Shown: in pieces, positions 8,246 to 16,568 of the stretch
Layout of the letters: each line of letters begins with the position of its first letter
Position numbering within the stretch: the first letter of the stretch is position 1
DNA from: Myxococcaceae bacterium
Lineage (GTDB): Bacteria; Myxococcota; Myxococcia; Myxococcales; Myxococcaceae
Length of the DNA: 48,996 bases
Assembly: GCA_022842905.1 (NCBI GenBank)
Contig: JALHOS010000006.1
Span: forward strand, 1 to 48,996
Direction of reading: 5' to 3'
Notes under the pieces: model-generated
Database searches by the model: none
Seen by the model: only the letters and a program-made list of their open reading frames with translations
What the model was told of the DNA's origin: nothing
Position numbers and translations under genes: made by a program

Positions 8246-9318
8246 CGCGCGGCACCTTCGGCTTCGGGCTCGACGGGGACGGCCGGCGCGGCTTCGGGCT
8301 GAGGCAGCGACACGGTGAAGCGCGCGCCGCCCGCGGGGGAACGGCCGGCGGTGATCGTCCCACCGTGCGCTTCGACGATGCCGCGGCAGATCGCCAGGCC
8401 CAGGCCGGCGCCGGACGCCGCGGCTGAGCCGCCGCGGACGAACTTCTCGAACACGCGGGCCTCTGAGCCCGGCGCCAGCCCAGGGCCTTCGTCGTCGAGC
8501 GTGACTTCCACCCGGTCGCCCACGGCACGAGCGCTGAGCGTCAGCGCGGTGCCCGCGGGGGTGTACTTGGCGGCATTGTCCAGCAGGTTCACGAAGACTT
8601 GCTCCAGGAGGACCGGGTCCACCGACAGCAGCGGGAGCCCGTCGGGCAGCTCGGTGCGGACGGCGCGCCCGCGCAAGGCGGGCTCGAGCTGCTCGAGTGC
8701 GACGCCGACCAGCTCTTCGAGCGGAACCCACTCACGCTTGAGCTCCAACGCGCCAGACTCGAGCCGCGACATGTCCAGGAGGTTGGCGACGAGCCGCTCC
8801 AGGCGCTCGGCTTCGTCGCAGACCGCGCCGGCCAGCTCGCTGCGCTGGGCGGGATCCAGGCTGTCCCAGCGATCGCGCAGCGTGGTGGCGGCGCCGGTGA
8901 TCGCCGCGAGCGGGGTGCGCAGATCGTGCGAGACGGCGCTCAGAATGGAGCTGCGGAGCTCTTCGACGTGCGCGCGCCGCGTGGCCGCCCGGGCCGAGTC
9001 CGCCAGCGCGCCGATGACCAGGCCCGTGACGAAGAGCGTCAGGAACGTCAGCACGTGGCGCTGGTCGTCGACCGCGAAGGTGAAGTGCGGGGTCACGAAG
9101 AAGAAGTCGTAGGCGAGCACGGACAGGGCCGAAGTCACCAGCGCGGCGAGGCGGCCGAAGCGCGTGGCCGCCGCGACGATGGCGAGCAGGTACAACATGA
9201 CGAAGTCCGGCTGGGCGAACTGGCTGCGCGCGAGCAGGCCCAAGGCGGTCGCCAGCGCCACGAGCCCCGCAGAGAGCCCCGCTGCTCGCCAACCGGACGT
9301 CCGAGTGTCGGTGGACAC
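8242..9318 (-). CDS. kdpD: Short KdpD-like sensor histidine kinase (DUF4118 + HisKA + HATPase)
   Basis: 358 residues, against about 890 for canonical KdpD. The N-terminal KdpD/UspA sensor domains are absent. What remains begins with a four-helix membrane domain (DUF4118, about 12-108, including AYDFFFVTPHFTF). The HisKA helix follows with phosphorylated His131 (AVSHDLRTPLAAI), then an ATPase domain with N-box VNLLDNAAKYTP, G1 DDEGPGL and G2 GAGLGLAI. The tail is Pro/Glu/Ala-rich. It starts at a GTG and is 24 bp downstream of a small membrane protein gene on the same strand. The lack of the cytoplasmic sensor means it cannot read K+ or c-di-AMP through that domain. Confidence 0.88.
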   Translation of the reverse strand: MSTDTRTSGWRAAGLSAGLVALATALGLLARSQFAQPDFVMLYLLAIVAAATRFGRLAALVTSALSVLAYDFFFVTPHFTFAVDDQRHVLTFLTLFVTGLVIGALADSARAATRRAHVEELRSSILSAVSHDLRTPLAAITGAATTLRDRWDSLDPAQRSELAGAVCDEAERLERLVANLLDMSRLESGALELKREWVPLEELVGVALEQLEPALRGRAVRTELPDGLPLLSVDPVLLEQVFVNLLDNAAKYTPAGTALTLSARAVGDRVEVTLDDEGPGLAPGSEARVFEKFVRGGSAAASGAGLGLAICRGIVEAHGGTITAGRSPAGGARFTVSLPQPEAAPAVPVEPEAEGAAR

Positions 9319-9342
9319 GGCCGTTGAATACCGGGTTCGCCG

Positions 9343-9621
9343 TCACCCCGCACGCCGTTCCCGGCGCACGACGCGCAGCCGCCGCCAGAGGTGAACGGAC
9401 GACCAGGCGACGGAGCCGGTGCAGAACGCCCACGGAAAGAGGCAGACGCGCCGCCACAGCTCAGAGACGGCGTCTGGCCAGACCGCCAGGACGAAGACGG
9501 GGATCGACGACAGCGCCATGACTTGCACCCGCGCCAGCCACTCGGAGTGGGCGGCCTCGAGGGCGAGCGCCACGTCCAGCGCAGAGTCGGCGGACTCGAA
9601 GTCGAGGCGGCTGGGGCTCAT
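9343..9621 (-). CDS. Small two-helix membrane protein
   Basis: 92 residues with an acidic, Ala-rich amphipathic N-terminus (SADSALDVALALEAAHSEWL), two hydrophobic segments (about 37-50 and 60-78) and a strongly basic tail (RRLRVVRRERRAG). No family recognised. It lies just upstream of the short kdpD on the same strand, separated by 24 bp, and may be the first gene of that operon. An upstream start would add about ten Arg-rich residues. I chose the ATG at 9621. A membrane partner of the truncated sensor is possible but only a guess from position. Confidence 0.5.
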   Translation of the reverse strand: MSPSRLDFESADSALDVALALEAAHSEWLARVQVMALSSIPVFVLAVWPDAVSELWRRVCLFPWAFCTGSVAWSSVHLWRRLRVVRRERRAG

Positions 9622-9846
9622 CACCTGCGAGTCTGCCCTTCGGCTTCTCAAGGTGGCCTCAAGACAGGCCGAGGAGACATCAACGAAGCATCAAGTCGCG
9701 GCCACGACAGGTCGTGGCCGTCCTCATCGCTCGAGCAGGCGCGGACCCTGCGGTGGCCCGAAACGGCGACCCGGCTCAGCAGCGGTGAGGCGGTACCCCA
9801 GAACACCTCGCCGCCACGCGCGACCCAAGCGACGAGCTGCGCCCCC
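9622..9846. other. Intergenic region with a 10-bp-stem inverted repeat
   Basis: 225 bp between the small membrane protein and the WD40 lipoprotein. CGGCCACGAC-AG-GTCGTGGCCG lies at 9699-9720, 78 bp upstream of the small gene's start. No U-tract follows on either strand, so it may be an operator or RNA hairpin and not an intrinsic terminator. Confidence 0.5.
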
Positions 9847-11460
9847 TCAGCGTCCAGCCGTCGGCACCGCGGGAACTCCGGCCTCGGCGCCTTCCCAGGC
9901 CACCTCGAACACGGCCGCCGCGAGATCCGACTGCCGGTCGTTCAGCGGGTTGATGGGCGTCCACGCGGCCAGGACCAGCCGGCTGCCGTCGCGCGAGAAG
10001 CGCACGCGACGCGGCGGGTAGCCCAGCTTGCCGAGCGATTCGATCCACGGCGTCGGCCCATGCAGCCGCACGGTGCGATCCCACCCGGCGCTGGCCAACC
10101 ACCGCCCGTCGGGGCTGATCGCCGCGCTCACCACGACGCCGCGGTGCCCAGCCTTCACCTCGAGCACCCGCCCCGTGGCCGCGTCGAGCCGCGCCGCGAC
10201 GTCCCACTTTCGCTCGGGCGGCGACTCACCGCGCTTCTCCTGCTCGTAGACTTCCCTGCTCCGCTGCGCCTTGGCTTCGGACAACGCGACGCCGAGGACC
10301 AGCCCCGCCGCGTCGATCGACAGATCGTTCACCGCGCCGTCGAGCTTGAAGCGCCCCTGCTCGACGAAGGCCAGCGAAGGCCCGGTCGCGTCGAGCCCCG
10401 AGCCTGCCTTCGGCGTGAGCACGACCTCGCTCGTGGTCTCGTCGAGCGCCACGTCCACCGAGTCCAGGAACGGCTGCCCCAGCACCGCGAGCGTGTCCTT
10501 CGGAACACACGCGTCGCACACCAGCAGGTCCACGGCGGGCCAGCGCAGGCCCTTGATCGACAGCCCGTGCCGCTCGGAGCGCTTGGTCACCTGGCTGCCG
10601 AGCGCGGTCAGAATCGTCGGCCCGTCAGGCAACGTCTGCGGCGTCAACCCCAGCGTCGACGCGAGCGCGGCGTTGATGACGACGCCGGGCACACGCTGGT
10701 CCACGGACACCGCCCCGAGTGCCTTCGCGTCGAAAGCGGCGCGGAAGACGACGAGCCCGTTCTTCTTCTCGAAGCGGGTGCGCAACGCCTTGCCGCCCGG
10801 CTGCAGGTCCAGCTTCCAGCGAGCGATGGACCGGTCCCAGCTGCCCGAGAAGACGTGCCCGTCGGCCGCGACGACCAGGCCCCGCACCTCGTCGGCGTGG
10901 GCCCGCACCTCGGCGACGTACTCGAGCGTGGGCAGCGCCAGCACCGTGAGCAGCCCCTTGCTCGTCCCCACCACCACCCACGCGCCGTCAGGTGACACGG
11001 CGAGCGCGCTGAGCGGCTCCTCCACGAGCCACGCCTTGAGCAGCTTCCCGTCTTGTGCCCCGAACAGCCGCACCACGCCGTCGCGCGAGGCGGTGAGCAC
11101 GTGCGCGCCGTCGGGCGTGAAGTCGAGCGCCTCCACGTCGAACTCCAGGGGCACGACCTCCACGTCGAACGCCTTCGTCTTCCCCACTTCCTTCGTGAGG
11201 TCGTGCAGCGCCAGGAAGTACGAGTGCACGTCGAGCCGGGCGAGGGCCACCTTCGTCCCGTCGGGTGAGGGCTTCGCGTCGTAGACGAAGTCTTCCCGGT
11301 TGAGCGCGAGCGGCTTGTGGAGGCCGACCGGCGTGCCCGTGACGAACCCGCCCTTCGCCTTCACGTCGGCCAAGAGCGCCGCGGGGACGACGGGGAGCGT
11401 TCGACACCCGCCGAGCAGCGCCACGCCGACCAGCCACGCGAACCGCACGGCGCGCTTCAT
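9847..11460 (-). CDS. WD40-repeat lipoprotein with retropepsin-like insert
   Basis: 537 residues. Lipoprotein signal peptide with LLGGC (Cys19). Several WD40-type blades are visible before and after a central insert, for example SPDGTKVALARLD, TPDGAHVLTASRDGVVRLF, GHVFSGSWDRSIARW and SPDGRWLASAGWDRTVRLH. Between about 225 and 345 lies a segment resembling a retropepsin-like fold: VVINAALASTLGL, a loop, then KGLRWPAVDLLVC, TLAVLGQPFLDSVDVAL and SEVVLTPK. The catalytic DTG/DSG triplet of aspartic proteases is absent. Its ATG overlaps the stop of metG (ATGA), so the pair is translationally coupled, although no functional link to tRNA charging is obvious. Confidence 0.78.
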   Translation of the reverse strand: MKRAVRFAWLVGVALLGGCRTLPVVPAALLADVKAKGGFVTGTPVGLHKPLALNREDFVYDAKPSPDGTKVALARLDVHSYFLALHDLTKEVGKTKAFDVEVVPLEFDVEALDFTPDGAHVLTASRDGVVRLFGAQDGKLLKAWLVEEPLSALAVSPDGAWVVVGTSKGLLTVLALPTLEYVAEVRAHADEVRGLVVAADGHVFSGSWDRSIARWKLDLQPGGKALRTRFEKKNGLVVFRAAFDAKALGAVSVDQRVPGVVINAALASTLGLTPQTLPDGPTILTALGSQVTKRSERHGLSIKGLRWPAVDLLVCDACVPKDTLAVLGQPFLDSVDVALDETTSEVVLTPKAGSGLDATGPSLAFVEQGRFKLDGAVNDLSIDAAGLVLGVALSEAKAQRSREVYEQEKRGESPPERKWDVAARLDAATGRVLEVKAGHRGVVVSAAISPDGRWLASAGWDRTVRLHGPTPWIESLGKLGYPPRRVRFSRDGSRLVLAAWTPINPLNDRQSDLAAAVFEVAWEGAEAGVPAVPTAGR

Positions 11461-13388
11461 TCCTTGGCCGGCTCGGCGTCGGGGACGGACGGGAAGTACG
11501 GCACGTTCGGGCCGACCTCGTGGCCCGCGGGGATCGGCGTGCCCAGGTTGTCGAGCCGGAACACGTCTTCGGGCAGCCTGAGCGCTCGGCGCAGCGTGTC
11601 CATGGTCGACGGCACGAAGGGGTACAGCATGATCATCATCGTCTTGAGCACGTAGAAGGACGTGAAGAGCGCGTCCTGCCGCGCCTCGAGCGGGAACCGG
11701 TCGTCGTGCGGCTTGTGCTGGGTGAACAGGCTGTTGACGGTGCGCGCGTAGTTCTCGATCTCGAACAGCAGGCTCGCGTACTCGGCCTTGTCCATGCGCC
11801 GCACGTACGTCTGGACGAGCTTGACGGTGTCGGCGACGACCTTGGGCAGCAGCTTGCCGTCGGGCACCTTGCCGCCGAACTTGCTGTGCGCGGCGGAGAT
11901 CGGCTTCTCGAACGCGGCGTTCATGGGCCCGGCGAGGAAGCGGTTGCGCTCGTCGAGCTTCTTCACGTCGAAGTCGCTGGGCCGCTCGGAGAGGTCGAGC
12001 AGCGCGAGGAAGTAGCGGACCTGGTCCGCCGAGTACTTCATCTCGTCGAGCAGCTGATCGCCGGTGAAGAAGTTGCCCGTGCTCTTGCTCATCTTCTGGC
12101 CGTTGACGAGCAGGTGGCAGCAGCCGAACACGTCGGTAAGCTGAAACTCTCCGGGCACGGGCAGCCGCTGCGGGTCTGCCTGGGTGCCCAGCCACATCGC
12201 GCCCTGCATGAGCACGTAGAAGAAGACGTTGTCCTGCCCCAGGAACTGGACGATCCGCGCTTGGGGGTCACACCAGAACTCGGTGTACCGCGCGGCCGCC
12301 TCACCCTTGGCCTCGAGCGCCGTCTGCGAGAAGGAGATGGGGGCGATCAACGAGTCTGGCCACACGTAGAGCGTCTTGCCCTTGAGCTCCGGGTCGAGGT
12401 CCGGCAGCGGAATGCCCCAGGCGATGTCGCGGGTGATGCTGCGGTGCGCCCAGCCGTCCCCGAGCTCGGGCGCGAAGCCTGCCGTTCCGAGCCGCTCGAA
12501 GGCCTGCGTCAGGTCCGCCTTGTTCTCGAACTGGAGCTGCACCTTCTTGCCGGCGGCGTACTTGCTCTTGTGCTTGGGCAGGCTGGCCTTGAGCTCCTTG
12601 TACGCGGGCTCGTGCACGTTGCTGAACTTGAGCGACGGGAGCACCGTCTCGAGCACTTCGGCGATGACCGACGAGCGCCAGGTCTTCTGTTTGCCCTGAA
12701 TCCACACGCGCAGCGTCTCGGACACCTTCCACATGTCGAGCCACCAGTGGGTGGTGTCCCGCATTTCTGGCGCGACGTCGGTGAGCGCCGACTTGGGGTT
12801 CTTGAGCTCCGTCGGCTCGTACTGCTTGCCGCAGCTGTCGCACTCGTCGCTGTACGCCTTGTCGTAGCCGCAGTTCGGGCACGTGCCGCGGACGAGGCGG
12901 TCGGGGAGGAACCGCGCTGCCTTGGGGTCGTACCACTGCCGGCTCGTGCGCTTCTCGAGCATGCCGTGTGCGTGCAGCTTGGTGAGGAAGTCCTGGCAGA
13001 GCGCGGCGTGTGTGGGGAACGTCTCCGGGCGAGAGGTCCCCGTGTACGTGTCGAGCGAAATGGCGTAGCGGCTGAGCGTCTTCTCCTGCTGGTCGTGGAT
13101 GACGTCGAGGATCTCTCGGGGAGTTTTTCCGGCGTTGAGCGCGGCCACCTCCGTCGTCGACCCGTGCTCGTCCGTGCCGCAGACGAAGAGGACGTTCTCC
13201 CGTCCGATCACCAGCCCCAGCCAGCGCGCGTAGATGTCGGCGGGCAGCTGGGCGCCAGCCAGGTGGCCCAGGTGCAGCGGCCCGTTGGCGTACGGCATGC
13301 CCGCGGTCACGACGGCGCGCTTGGGCCGCTTGACGTGCTGGAGAACGGAGGGGACGTCGGTGGGCGGTCCTGCGTGGGTGGCGGCCAT
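11457..13388 (-). CDS. metG: Methionine--tRNA ligase
   Basis: 643 residues, charging initiator and elongator tRNA-Met. Class I signature HLGH at 39-42 (after YANGPLHLGH), connective-peptide zinc knuckle with Cys170, Cys173, Cys183 and Cys186, ITRDIAWGIPLP at about 318-329 and KMSKS at 432-436. The anticodon-binding helical domain follows (about 460-620). There is no C-terminal EMAP/Trbp111 tRNA-binding domain. About 55 Lys-rich residues between VLPSLKFSNVHEP and ITRD (about 260-315) appear inserted relative to the usual core. The ATG at 13388 gives a family-like N-terminus. Much longer in-frame extensions upstream look non-coding. Confidence 0.95.
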   Translation of the reverse strand: MAATHAGPPTDVPSVLQHVKRPKRAVVTAGMPYANGPLHLGHLAGAQLPADIYARWLGLVIGRENVLFVCGTDEHGSTTEVAALNAGKTPREILDVIHDQQEKTLSRYAISLDTYTGTSRPETFPTHAALCQDFLTKLHAHGMLEKRTSRQWYDPKAARFLPDRLVRGTCPNCGYDKAYSDECDSCGKQYEPTELKNPKSALTDVAPEMRDTTHWWLDMWKVSETLRVWIQGKQKTWRSSVIAEVLETVLPSLKFSNVHEPAYKELKASLPKHKSKYAAGKKVQLQFENKADLTQAFERLGTAGFAPELGDGWAHRSITRDIAWGIPLPDLDPELKGKTLYVWPDSLIAPISFSQTALEAKGEAAARYTEFWCDPQARIVQFLGQDNVFFYVLMQGAMWLGTQADPQRLPVPGEFQLTDVFGCCHLLVNGQKMSKSTGNFFTGDQLLDEMKYSADQVRYFLALLDLSERPSDFDVKKLDERNRFLAGPMNAAFEKPISAAHSKFGGKVPDGKLLPKVVADTVKLVQTYVRRMDKAEYASLLFEIENYARTVNSLFTQHKPHDDRFPLEARQDALFTSFYVLKTMMIMLYPFVPSTMDTLRRALRLPEDVFRLDNLGTPIPAGHEVGPNVPYFPSVPDAEPAKE

Positions 13389-13510
13389 GGCGAGGGGGCT
13401 TTTGCCGTGGGTTCTGGCCGCTGGGAAGCCTGACGTCACGCCGGGTTCAGGCGAGTCGGAGACGGTCGCCACCACCGCGCCCGCCCAGCCGCGCGCTCGA
13501 GGCCGAGCGC

Positions 13511-14215
13511 TCAGGTCGCCACGTCGTCTCGCTCCAGCCACCGCTTGAGCCAGTGTCGACCGCCCAGCAGCCGGTGAATGAAGAGCGCCGCGTGGACATA
13601 GAGCGGCAGCAACCACGCCGCCGGCACCGTCGTCCCCAGGCACGCCTCGCTCGGGCACACGGGGTACGCGAACGCGCCCTTGCTCGTCGCCGTCCACTCG
13701 AAGCCCACGCCCAGCGCCGCCACCAGCAGCACGAAGACGAACAGCCACGTGCGCCGCGCGGCCCACAGGTCCGGGAGCGCCCACACCCACAACAAGGCCA
13801 TGCCCAGCCACGGCGTCCACCCGTGCGCGTTCTCCGGCGCGCCGAGCAGGCCGGTGAGCGTGTAGGCCGCCACCCAGCTGCCCATGCCCAACGCGAAGTC
13901 CGTCAGCGAGATGGGCTTGCCGCCGAAGAGGCCCTGCTGCCGGCCGCGGTGGCCCACCACCAACGTGTAGAGCAAGAAGAAGCCCACGGTGGCCGCCAGG
14001 TACGCGGGCGAGACGGGGAGCTTCTCGCCCACCCATTCCTTGTTCGGGTACGCGACGACGCCGAGCCACTCGTGGATCTTGTCGATGTACGTGCCCACCC
14101 CGCCCATGAAGAGCCAGGCGGCGAAGGCCAGCGGCTTGCGCGAATGGGGGCGGCGATCGAGCTCGAGCTCGGCGGGCAGGACGACGGCGACGGCGACGGC
14201 TGCGGGCGACTTCAT
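13511..14215 (-). CDS. Polytopic membrane protein of unknown function
   Basis: 234 residues with about six hydrophobic helices. Recognisable elements are AAWLFMGGVGTYIDKIHEWLGV near the first helix, a PAYLAATVGFFLLYTLVV helix, and a final periplasmic or loop region containing CPSEACLG between the last two helices. The N-terminus is a short cytoplasmic Ala/Val stretch followed by a charged patch (ELELDRRPHSRK). I do not recognise the family. It lies 122 bp upstream of metG on the same strand. Two closely spaced cysteines could form a disulfide in an extracytoplasmic loop. Confidence 0.72.
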   Translation of the reverse strand: MKSPAAVAVAVVLPAELELDRRPHSRKPLAFAAWLFMGGVGTYIDKIHEWLGVVAYPNKEWVGEKLPVSPAYLAATVGFFLLYTLVVGHRGRQQGLFGGKPISLTDFALGMGSWVAAYTLTGLLGAPENAHGWTPWLGMALLWVWALPDLWAARRTWLFVFVLLVAALGVGFEWTATSKGAFAYPVCPSEACLGTTVPAAWLLPLYVHAALFIHRLLGGRHWLKRWLERDDVAT

Positions 14216-14421
14216 GGGACTGCTCCAACGTTGTTCGGCCGCCTTCATTCTCGCTCGGGAGAACGCGCGCTGTCGCGAGGGGGGCCTCGTCGACCCGGGT
14301 GGCGACGTGGGCCTGCGCGCACACGAACTGGGGAACGCGCACGCCGCCGTGCACCGCCCTCCTTGCGGCAGACCCTCGGTCGGCGCTCTGATTCGGCCAG
14401 GCCGCTCGGCAGGCGGTGTGG

Positions 14422-16479
14422 TCACCCCTGCGGAGGCTTGCGCTCGATCTCCCGCACCCCGCGCGGCGTCACGTTCAGCAGGAACAGCGGCCGCTGCGCT
14501 TCGCGCTGCTCGTCGAAGCTGATGGTGCCGGTCGCTCCTTCGTACGCCTTGGTGCCCGCCAGCGCTTCGCGGACCTGGGCCCGCGTCTTCGGCTGCCGGT
14601 CCATGACGGCGCGAACCAGCCCGCCGGTGTCGTACGCGACCGCGTCGACGAGGGTCAGCTGCGCGTCGCGGTGCAGCTCGCGGAACGCCTGCACGTACGC
14701 CTTGGTCTGCGGCCGGTCGCTGTTCTCGTAGAAGCCGTCCACGAAGATGCTGCACAACACGTACTTGCCGCCACGCTCGATGAGCTGCGGGTCGCCCGAC
14801 GCGCCCTTGGGCGAAGACCAGGTCGACGGGCCCAGCAGCGTCACCGTCTTGAGCTTCTGCTTGCCCGTCGTCTTCTGAATTCGCTCGATGTCCTTGCGGT
14901 CGCAGGCGTTGGTGACGACTTCCTCGACCGCCAGCGCCGGGGCGACGAGCGCGACCTTGGTCCACAGATCGGGAATGAAGAGCGCTTCGAAGTCGATGAT
15001 GGGGTCCACCGCGTCGCGGGCCTTCTCGAGCGCGTGCCGTCGCTTGCGGTCGTCGGCGTTGTCGAGGCCTTCTCGGAAGTCCTTGAGCTTCTCGTAGTAG
15101 TCGTAGCGGTCTTCCAAGAAGTACCGGCCGACGAGCTTCTTGGCTTCGGTGGTGAACGTCGTCTGGTCGTGCTCGTACGTCTCCGCGCCGCGGATCTGCC
15201 CGCCGCGCTTCTCGACGGCGTCCCAGAAGGCGTTGCTCATCTCCGCCCCGAAGTTGATGTTCGGGTAGAGCACGGCGAACGATTTGTAGCCGAGCGTCCC
15301 CATCGTGTAGTCGACGAGCGCCGCGGCCTGCTGCTCACTGGTCACCATCGTCCGGAAGATGTGCGGGCCCACCTTCGTCACGTCTTCGGCCTTGGACAGG
15401 GTGATGAGCGGCACTTGCAGCTCTTCGGCGACCAGCGCGGCGCGCTTGGTCTCGTCCGGCGACAGCGGGCCAATCACCGCCATGACGCCCTCTTCGAGCG
15501 CCAAGGTCTCGACGTGCTTGGCTGCCAGGCTCGGGTCGCCCTGCGAGTCCTTCACCACCAGCTCGAGGTCGCTGCCCTTGAGCGCCAGGGTGAGCGAGCG
15601 CTGCACCGCTTCACCGACCGGCTTGAGCTTGCCCGTCAGCGGCAACACCGCGCCGACGGCCTTGGGCTTGACCTGGGCGCGACGGGCAACGCGCTGCTGC
15701 AGCGCCTTCCCTTCGGCCGCGTACGGTGAGTCGGGCGCGGTCGCGAGCAGCTTCTTGAGCGTCTCGTCCAGGCGCGGCCAGTCGCGCAGGTGGAAGTAGA
15801 CGCGCGCCATCTTGAAGGTGAGCAGCGGCCAGGCCGGATTCGACGTGGGCAGGTCGTGCCAGGCCTCAGCCAGGGCAATGAAGGGGGTCTTCGTCTCGAC
15901 GACGTCTTCGAGCCGACCGAGGGCCTGGGTGAGCTCGGGCCCCTGCGCGCCGTCGACCGCCTTGAGCCCCAGCTTCAGCGCCTCGCCGTACTGCTGGTTG
16001 GCGGCGGCGGCCTGGGCCAAAGCGTCTTCGGCGAGGCGACGGTCGTCCCCGGACAGCGAGTCCACCAACGGCTGCAGCGTCTGGTACGCGTCGCGGTGTT
16101 GCTTGAGCTCCAGCGCCGCCAGGCCGGACTTGAGCCGCGCGTCCTTTGCCTTGTCGTGGAGTGGGTTCTCGAAGACGAGCTGGTTGAATCGCTGCCGGGC
16201 CGCCTGGAAGTCGCCGTCGTCGAAGGCGAGCACCCCCGCCCGGTACAGCGCGTCTTGGCCCGCCACGGTGTTGGGGAAGCGCTTGTGCACGTCGACGAGC
16301 GCCGCGACGCCGTCGGCACGCGTGCCCGAGTCGAGCTGGTTGATGGCCTTGGCCAGCGCCTCGTCAGCGGCGGGGCTCTTCTCGACGGCGCGCGCCGGAC
16401 TCGACGCGGGGTCCTGCCCTCGGACGGACTTGGGGCACGCCAGGAGGACCAGGCACACACTCGCGACGACGGAACGCAT
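14422..16479 (-). CDS. LpoA-like penicillin-binding protein activator (TPR + type 1 periplasmic-binding fold)
   Basis: 685 residues. N-terminal lipoprotein-type signal (MRSVVASVCLVLLACPK). A helical TPR-like region of about 230 residues follows (VAGQDALYRAGVLAFDDGDFQAARQRF and similar). From about 282 the protein has a type 1 periplasmic-binding-protein fold: GAVLPLTGKLKPVGEAVQRSLTLA, GVMAVIGPLSPDETKRAA, VPLITLSKAEDVT, then IFRTMVTSEQQAAALVDY. This order of TPR then ligand-binding fold is that of LppC/LpoA, the outer-membrane lipoprotein that activates PBP1A. Branched-chain amino acid binding proteins share the second domain but lack the TPRs. The ATG at 16479 sits directly before the signal sequence. 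An upstream start adds eight residues. Confidence 0.82.
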   Translation of the reverse strand: MRSVVASVCLVLLACPKSVRGQDPASSPARAVEKSPAADEALAKAINQLDSGTRADGVAALVDVHKRFPNTVAGQDALYRAGVLAFDDGDFQAARQRFNQLVFENPLHDKAKDARLKSGLAALELKQHRDAYQTLQPLVDSLSGDDRRLAEDALAQAAAANQQYGEALKLGLKAVDGAQGPELTQALGRLEDVVETKTPFIALAEAWHDLPTSNPAWPLLTFKMARVYFHLRDWPRLDETLKKLLATAPDSPYAAEGKALQQRVARRAQVKPKAVGAVLPLTGKLKPVGEAVQRSLTLALKGSDLELVVKDSQGDPSLAAKHVETLALEEGVMAVIGPLSPDETKRAALVAEELQVPLITLSKAEDVTKVGPHIFRTMVTSEQQAAALVDYTMGTLGYKSFAVLYPNINFGAEMSNAFWDAVEKRGGQIRGAETYEHDQTTFTTEAKKLVGRYFLEDRYDYYEKLKDFREGLDNADDRKRRHALEKARDAVDPIIDFEALFIPDLWTKVALVAPALAVEEVVTNACDRKDIERIQKTTGKQKLKTVTLLGPSTWSSPKGASGDPQLIERGGKYVLCSIFVDGFYENSDRPQTKAYVQAFRELHRDAQLTLVDAVAYDTGGLVRAVMDRQPKTRAQVREALAGTKAYEGATGTISFDEQREAQRPLFLLNVTPRGVREIERKPPQG

Positions 16480-16568
16480 GGCCACGCACTTACCGCGCGG
16501 CACGGGGCGTCACCAGGGCTTCGCTGGCCATTCGTGGTGCGGCCAGCGGGCCACACGAACGCAGGTGA

